NCBI GenBank assembly: GCA_038199985.1
Contig: JBBPYK010000050.1
Span: forward strand, 88,093-152,092
Origin: Arthrobacter_J sp038199985
Lineage (GTDB): Bacteria; Actinomycetota; Actinomycetes; Actinomycetales; Micrococcaceae
DNA length: 64,000 nucleotides
Reading direction: 5' to 3'
The notes beneath the pieces are model-generated. The model was not told where the DNA came from and did no database searches. It saw only the letters and a program-made list of their open reading frames with translations. Below are positions 59,745 to 64,000 of this stretch, piece by piece (within the stretch, counting starts at the first letter, position 1; each line of letters opens with the position of its first letter). The position numbers were made by a program, and so were the translations under genes.

Positions 59745-60697
59745 AAGTCCTCCTCACTGTGCCCAGCTCTGACGTCTTCCCGTGATTTATGTTCTGTGGG
59801 TCCGCGCCAGCCACTAGTCGGTAGCTCGAATTTACGGACCAGCCGCTCCGAGAACAATGTCTGCTGGGTCCTGGCCAATTGAACTGGCACCTCTGACCTC
59901 GTTACCTCAACACGTGACCCCGGCGGTAACTCGAAGGTCCGGCGTCCATCGCAGAAGAGTACACCTCGAGTGCCTGTGCGGGTCAGCGTCTCAACGGCTA
60001 TGACCGAAGACGGTGCTACGACTAGAGGCTTGGCAAAGAGGGCGTGGGCGCTGATTGGAACCATCAGAAGGGCCTCAACGCCGGGCCAGACTACGGGGCC
60101 ACCGGCAGAGAAAGCGTACGCAGTTGACCCAGTGGGCGTCGCCATCACAATGCCGTCGCACCCGAAAGAACTGATGGGACGCCCATCGACTTCCGCGACA
60201 ACTTCCAGCATCCGCTTACGGTCTGCCTTCTCCACAGCAGCCTCGTTCAAGGCCCACGTGTGCGCGATGAGCTCCTTTCCCGAGAACACTTTGACATCGA
60301 TGGTCATTCTTTCCTCGACCACGTAGTTTCGATCCACGACGCACTGCACGGTATCGACGAGATCCCCACGCTCACTTTCAGCCAGGAAACCAACATGTCC
60401 AAGGTTTACTCCCAACAGGGGGACGCTGGAGTTTCTCACAAGCTCGGCAGCCCGAAGAATCGTTCCATCTCCCCCAAGCACCATGACTAGCTCCAGAGCA
60501 GAAAGTTCCGTATCTTCGCCGAGAATTTCCGTCGGTACGGTGAGTTCGCCGTACCCCTTCTGGATGTCGATGAGCTCCCGACGCTGCATGACGGAGGTCA
60601 GTCCAGCAGCGTGCAGCCGACTACAAGTCTCTTGGGCTGCTTCTATGGCATCCGTGCGGCCCGTATGTGCGAGAACCAATATGCGTCTGCTAGCCAC
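59741..60697 (-). CDS. nadK: NAD kinase
   Basis: 318-aa ATP/polyphosphate-NAD kinase making NADP. It shows VLGGDGTILRAAELV with the catalytic GGDG, LGVNLGHVGFLAES, and the NEAAVEKADRKRM and DGIVMATPTGSTAYAFSAGGPVVWP blocks. The length is normal, with a polar C-terminal tail. It lies 17 bases after tlyA. Confidence 0.96.
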   Translation of the reverse strand: MASRRILVLAHTGRTDAIEAAQETCSRLHAAGLTSVMQRRELIDIQKGYGELTVPTEILGEDTELSALELVMVLGGDGTILRAAELVRNSSVPLLGVNLGHVGFLAESERGDLVDTVQCVVDRNYVVEERMTIDVKVFSGKELIAHTWALNEAAVEKADRKRMLEVVAEVDGRPISSFGCDGIVMATPTGSTAYAFSAGGPVVWPGVEALLMVPISAHALFAKPLVVAPSSVIAVETLTRTGTRGVLFCDGRRTFELPPGSRVEVTRSEVPVQLARTQQTLFSERLVRKFELPTSGWRGPTEHKSREDVRAGHSEEDL

Positions 60698-60714
60698 TGT
60701 TTCATCTTTCCGTA

Positions 60715-61554
60715 TCAGTTGCGTTCCTGCCCTTCAATGCCAAAGGCCATGTTCTCGCTGACGAAGTCCTTGGCGCGTGCCAACGCTTCCCCATCATCGA
60801 TGGTAAGTGCCTGCACCGACATCGGCATCTTCAGCCATAGGAAAAACTCTACATTGCCATCGCGTCCCTCAACGGGGTTACGGACGAGCCCTGCAGGCAC
60901 TGCCGCGTTGGCCAACGACGAGGCGAGCACCCCGGTAACGGCTTGCTGTCGATCCACTTCATTAACTACGACGCCGGTGTGGGGCAGACGCTGCCGACCC
61001 ACCTCGAACTGAGGCTTAATCATCAGAAGGAGGGAGCCGCCAGGCGACGTTGCTCCACACAGCGCTTCCATCACAACGGTCAGCGAAATAAATGACAAAT
61101 CCGCCACAGTAAGGTCGAACGGCCCATCAACAGCGTCGACGTCGAGATATCTGACATTGAGTCCCTCATGGACCGCCACGCGTGGGTTGTTCCGGACGGA
61201 ATCCACCAACTGGCCATGACCGACGTCCACGGCCGCTACAGACGCCGCCCCCCTGCGCAATAGAACATCGGTGAACCCACCCGTGGAAGCTCCTGCATCG
61301 AGGCACTTCAGCCCAGCTGGCCGAACGTCACCAAACACAGTAAGGGCATCCGCCAGCTTCTTGCCCGCTCGGCTGACAAATTCCTCGCGGCCATCCTCGA
61401 CCAAACACAATTGGTCATGCGAGACCACTCTAAGCGCCGCTTTCAACGTGACAGTACCGTTGTGCAGCACCCGACCTTCTGCGACGAGCGCGGCTGCCTG
61501 TGAGCGCGAGCGGGCTATACCCCGCTGCACTAGTTCCTGATCCAGGCGAGGCAC
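60715..61554 (-). CDS. tlyA: TlyA family rRNA 2'-O-methyltransferase
   Basis: 279-aa enzyme methylating ribose in 16S and 23S rRNA; in mycobacteria its loss gives capreomycin resistance. The N-terminal S4 domain is RLDQELVQRGIARSRSQAAALVAEGRV, then an FtsJ-like fold with the SAM motif KCLDAGASTGGFTDVLLRRG, VAAVDVGHGQL and ADLSFISL. It lies two bases past the small-protein stop. Confidence 0.95.
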   Translation of the reverse strand: MPRLDQELVQRGIARSRSQAAALVAEGRVLHNGTVTLKAALRVVSHDQLCLVEDGREEFVSRAGKKLADALTVFGDVRPAGLKCLDAGASTGGFTDVLLRRGAASVAAVDVGHGQLVDSVRNNPRVAVHEGLNVRYLDVDAVDGPFDLTVADLSFISLTVVMEALCGATSPGGSLLLMIKPQFEVGRQRLPHTGVVVNEVDRQQAVTGVLASSLANAAVPAGLVRNPVEGRDGNVEFFLWLKMPMSVQALTIDDGEALARAKDFVSENMAFGIEGQERN

Positions 61555-61556
61555 CT

Positions 61557-61703
61557 CTAGTCTTCCGCTTTCTGGTCCAGTTCAGCTCCCAATTTTGAGA
61601 GAATTTCCTCGAACGCGGGTAGCTGAGCGTCGGGAGTCAGTGCTTCCACGGCCTTCAATTTCGCTGCAAGGACATCGTTGCTGTGCTCAACGGGCTCAAT
61701 CAT
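61557..61703 (-). CDS. Conserved 48-aa protein between the HAD gene and tlyA
   Basis: Small acidic helical protein beginning MIEPVEHSNDVLAAKLKAVE and ending LSKLGAELDQKAED. A heptad-like Leu/Ala pattern suggests one or two helices. The ATG at 61703 overlaps the HAD stop (ATGA); a longer frame upstream is only the HAD gene's shadow. M. tuberculosis has a short conserved protein of unknown function (Rv1693) in the same slot, so the position is conserved. Easily missed by gene callers. Confidence 0.78.
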   Translation of the reverse strand: MIEPVEHSNDVLAAKLKAVEALTPDAQLPAFEEILSKLGAELDQKAED

Positions 61704-62716
61704 GCTGGCCCGTCTCCCTGACCGATGCCGACGCCGTTGTTCACAAGATCCGGAAGCGCGAACGACTCTGCAAGGGGCCGGGAAGCCCACCAGCACGCGC
61801 AAGCAGCACGCCAGGATTCGATGTTTTGCACACCACCGTCCAAGTGCAGCATTCCCTTGTCCAATTGCGCGCGGGACTTTCCGCACGTGTAGACACCATC
61901 CGACTCTTCTACGGGAGTATAAGTGTCATGGAGACCACGCAGATCGTGAAGGAGGAGTTCCGGTCGATCCGACGCTGGTGCCCCGAGGGCATCCATCCAA
62001 TTGTTAACTCCAGTCATCACAAGGGCTGTGGTCATACCTGCGCGGTTACCGCCCCTGATGTCGGTATCCAACCGGTCACCGACGACGAGCGGGTGCTGGG
62101 ATCCAAGTGTGCGTGCCGCGGTTGTGAACATCCCTGCCTCCGGCTTGCCAGCCACCTCTGGGTACGTTCCAGTAGCGGCGCTGACCGCAGCAACCAGCGC
62201 TCCGTTTCCGGGAGCGGTCCCTCTGTTCCCGGGCAGCGTCATGTCTGTATTTGTAGCCACCCAGTCTGCGCCGTCGGCAATGGCGTACGCAGCCTCGGCT
62301 AGATCAGTCCACACCAGCGTTGAATCGAATCCCTGAAGGACACCCTTTGGCTTATCAGCAGCGGATCCAACTGGTATTAGACCGGCCTCGATGGCCTGTT
62401 CTCTAAGGTACTGGCTACCGATTACAAGTACGTCCGCACCAGGCGCCAACCTACGCGCCAAAAGTCTAGCGCCCTCGGGCGCAGAACCGAACACTTGGGC
62501 TGCGGTCGCCGGAGCGCCGAGATCTCGAAGGTGTTGTGCAACCTGCCTTGGTGAGCGCGACGCATTATTGGTCACATATGCAAGAGCAACACCCCGATCC
62601 GACAGTGATTGGAGGGTGCCCACCGCTCCCTCCAATGGCTCTGGACCTGCGTAGACCACTCCATCCAGGTCGGACAGCACAGCGTCGAAGGCTGCAATCA
62701 ACTCATTATTAGGCAT
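61700..62716 (-). CDS. HAD-superfamily (IIA) phosphatase, Rv1692-like
   Basis: 338-aa HAD hydrolase. The nucleophile motif is LSDLDGVVYAG, then YVTNNASRSP, a type IIA cap, the GKPEAGMF Lys motif and GDRLDTDIRGGNRAGM. The C-terminal extension of about 70 residues is usual for the Rv1692 group, which acts on glycerol 3-phosphate in M. tuberculosis. The substrate here is inferred. It sits six bases from the TPR-like gene. Confidence 0.9.
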   Translation of the reverse strand: MPNNELIAAFDAVLSDLDGVVYAGPEPLEGAVGTLQSLSDRGVALAYVTNNASRSPRQVAQHLRDLGAPATAAQVFGSAPEGARLLARRLAPGADVLVIGSQYLREQAIEAGLIPVGSAADKPKGVLQGFDSTLVWTDLAEAAYAIADGADWVATNTDMTLPGNRGTAPGNGALVAAVSAATGTYPEVAGKPEAGMFTTAARTLGSQHPLVVGDRLDTDIRGGNRAGMTTALVMTGVNNWMDALGAPASDRPELLLHDLRGLHDTYTPVEESDGVYTCGKSRAQLDKGMLHLDGGVQNIESWRAACACWWASRPLAESFALPDLVNNGVGIGQGDGPA

Positions 62717-62721
62717 ACGAC

Positions 62722-63732
62722 CTACCGTCTGTTGCTTCGTGACGTATCCTCGTCGCCTGCCAGATCCATGATTTCGGGCTCCGCGCTAGCCCCAATCCCC
62801 AAGGCGTCCTCAGCAATCATGGCACGGCGTTCCCAATCTTGGGCCTCCGCCGTCCGGCCCAACTCAGCAAGAACATCGGAGTAGGCTCGGAAAAGACGCG
62901 GGCTATACGAAAAAGCCCGATTTCGGTCCAACTGAGGAATTTCCAAAGCAGCGAGAGCCGCCTCGGGCTCAGCGATGTCACGTCTAGCGCCAGAAACGAC
63001 GATCGCCAGTTCTACCTGACCCGCAGCATCAAGGGTGGCGGCTTCCTCCGACCGGGCCATCTCTAGGGCGCGATCGGGTCGGTCCAGTCCACGTTCGCAG
63101 TCTGCCATCAATGGAAGATGAATGTTGGACCCGCTGATTCGTCGAAACGTTCGCAACTCGCGCAGTGCCTCTGAATAGTTCCCAGCAGCGTACGCTGTGA
63201 GGCCAACTGCTTCACGGACTGCTGCAAGCCGGCCTCCACGACGGCTCGCCGCAAGTGCATGTTCAAAGGCTATATCCGGTTCATCGTCTAGCAGCCGACC
63301 TGCCATGACTAAGTGCTTTGATACCCATTCCGCGTTGCGCGTTTCGAGCGTCTGTACCTGCCGAAGCGTCGCCCGATCGAGCTCGTCTCCGGTTACATCA
63401 TCATCGATTTCTGGAGACCGCTCTCTGTCAGCGCGGTTCGCGCTGCGTAGGTCGGCCGGGTTGTGGACCCTCTCGGGTCGATCACGATCACCGTCCGATC
63501 CCCGATCCGCGTACTGACGACCTTTTGAAGCCCCATCGTCTCGTCTTGGCCTGGCCGAACGGTCCTCTTGACGTCTCGGGGCGCTCCCGTCTGAGCCTTT
63601 ACTTGGCCTGCTCCCTTCACGGGATGGGAAAGTACGCTTCGGCCGTCCGGCGTCGTCTCCCTTTCCGGTGCCGTATTCACGCTTACCGAAATCGCGCCCC
63701 TCACCGCGTTGACGGTCGTTATTCTCTGGCAT
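62722..63732 (-). CDS. TPR-like protein with basic disordered N-terminus
   Basis: 336 aa. The first 130 or so residues are Arg/Gly/Asp/Lys-rich and of low complexity (RPKRTFPSREGSRPSKGSD). An all-helical part follows with TPR-like pairs, for example EHALAASRRGGRLAAVREAVGLTAYAAGNYSEALRELRTF. It corresponds in place to Rv1691. The ATG at 63732 with AGAGGA ten bases before it is preferred over a start 28 codons upstream. The charged N-terminus may bind RNA or the ribosome; it lies directly after an rRNA gene. Function unknown. Confidence 0.85.
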   Translation of the reverse strand: MPENNDRQRGEGRDFGKREYGTGKGDDAGRPKRTFPSREGSRPSKGSDGSAPRRQEDRSARPRRDDGASKGRQYADRGSDGDRDRPERVHNPADLRSANRADRERSPEIDDDVTGDELDRATLRQVQTLETRNAEWVSKHLVMAGRLLDDEPDIAFEHALAASRRGGRLAAVREAVGLTAYAAGNYSEALRELRTFRRISGSNIHLPLMADCERGLDRPDRALEMARSEEAATLDAAGQVELAIVVSGARRDIAEPEAALAALEIPQLDRNRAFSYSPRLFRAYSDVLAELGRTAEAQDWERRAMIAEDALGIGASAEPEIMDLAGDEDTSRSNRR

Positions 63733-63849
63733 GGCAGCTATATCCTCTCGTCCTGACCCCCAGCTACTGTGCGGGGTCCGGATCGACACTATTGATATGG
63801 AAAATTCTTGGGCCAAACGGATGCGTTGGTAAGCCCATACGAGTCTAGT

Positions 63850-63914
63850 CCACCCTAGGTTTTTGGGTGGTTGTTTAAGTGGGTCAGGCCCCGCACCGTG
63901 TGGTGTGGGGCCTG
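63850..63914 (-). terminator. Tandem hairpins after 5S rRNA
   Basis: Two stem-loops lie between 5S rRNA and the TPR-like gene. CAGGCCCCGCACC (63885-63897) pairs with GGTGTGGGGCCTG (63902-63914) around GTGT with one mismatch. CCACCC (63850-63855) pairs with GGGTGG (63865-63870). They should end the rRNA operon. The lack of a U-run after the first is normal for Actinobacteria. Confidence 0.75.
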
Positions 63915-63925
63915 AGCCTTAAAGT

Positions 63926-64000
63926 GTGTCCGGCGGTGACCTACTCTCCCACACCCTCCCGGGTGCAGTACCATCGGCGCTGCGGGTCTTAGCTTCCGGG
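63926..64000 (-). rRNA. rrf: 5S rRNA, 3' part only
   Basis: On the minus strand the edge reads CCCGGAAGCTAAGACCCGC, then CGCCGATGGTACTGC and GGGAGAGTAGGTCACCGCC. This is the universally recognisable 3' two-thirds of bacterial 5S rRNA. The 5' part and the rest of an rRNA operon must lie beyond 64000. The exact 3' end is uncertain by a few bases. Confidence 0.95.

Overview
The window is a stretch of an actinobacterial chromosome, most likely Micrococcales and probably Micrococcaceae-like. The evidence is the moderately high GC, many GTG starts with 4-base GTGA/ATGA stop-start overlaps, a mycothione reductase (mycothiol users are Actinobacteria), class II DAHP synthase, a PASTA Ser/Thr kinase, a GarA/OdhI-type FHA protein and an Rv2175c-type regulator. 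No genus is claimed. Almost all of it is conserved core genome. No insertion sequence, prophage or CRISPR array was seen.

Layout. (1) 1-10.7 kb, minus strand: the division/cell-wall (dcw) cluster read mraZ-rsmH-ftsL-ftsI-murE-murF-mraY-murD-ftsW, with ftsW cut by the window edge and three MraZ-box-like repeats before mraZ. (2) 10.9-27.8 kb: DUF3040 protein, dinB, lipoprotein, polyprenyl synthase, Rv2175c-like protein, LysM/transglycosylase, PASTA kinase (pknL-like), DAHP synthase, acyltransferase, lipase-like hydrolase, ROK kinase, acyl-CoA ligase, mycothione reductase and a MinD/ParA-like ATPase. The order idsA / Rv2175c / pknL / aroG / plsC / fadD parallels Mycobacterium tuberculosis Rv2173-Rv2187. 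(3) 27.9-38.3 kb: pyruvate carboxylase, then gcvP, a ParA-like ATPase, MerR, bifunctional nuclease, MerR (FtsR type), FHA (GarA type) and gcvH, parallel to Rv1832-Rv1826. A tRNA-Pro(GGG) follows. (4) 38.6-45.6 kb, minus: der-cmk-tyrA-rluB-scpB-scpA-parA. (5) 45.8-54.0 kb, plus strand: an accessory block lying between parA and xerD. It holds a five-gene operon for SipW-type exported proteins (three short-signal substrates, a SipW-like signal peptidase and an LPYTG wall-anchor protein), then a methylcitrate-cycle operon (GntR regulator, prpD, prpB, prpC). (6) 54.0-63.7 kb, minus: NUDIX, xerD, NUDIX, pyrG, recN, nadK, tlyA, a 48-aa protein, HAD phosphatase and a TPR-like protein (parallel to Rv1701-Rv1691). 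The 3' part of a 5S rRNA lies at the right edge.

How the genes fit together. The dcw genes make lipid II and the septal synthase. The LysM transglycosylase and PASTA kinase act on or sense the same wall. GarA-type FHA, pyruvate carboxylase and the glycine cleavage genes sit at the central-carbon/nitrogen node. ScpAB, ParA and XerD serve chromosome segregation.

The most interesting item is the SipW/LPYTG operon at 45.8-49.5 kb. Its three substrates share a Trp-x(10)-Ile-x-[Ala/Met]-Gly motif with identical spacing just after the signal helix. It looks like a surface-fibre or matrix system on the opposite strand to its conserved neighbours. Families like this are catalogued computationally, but I know of no experimental account in this group.
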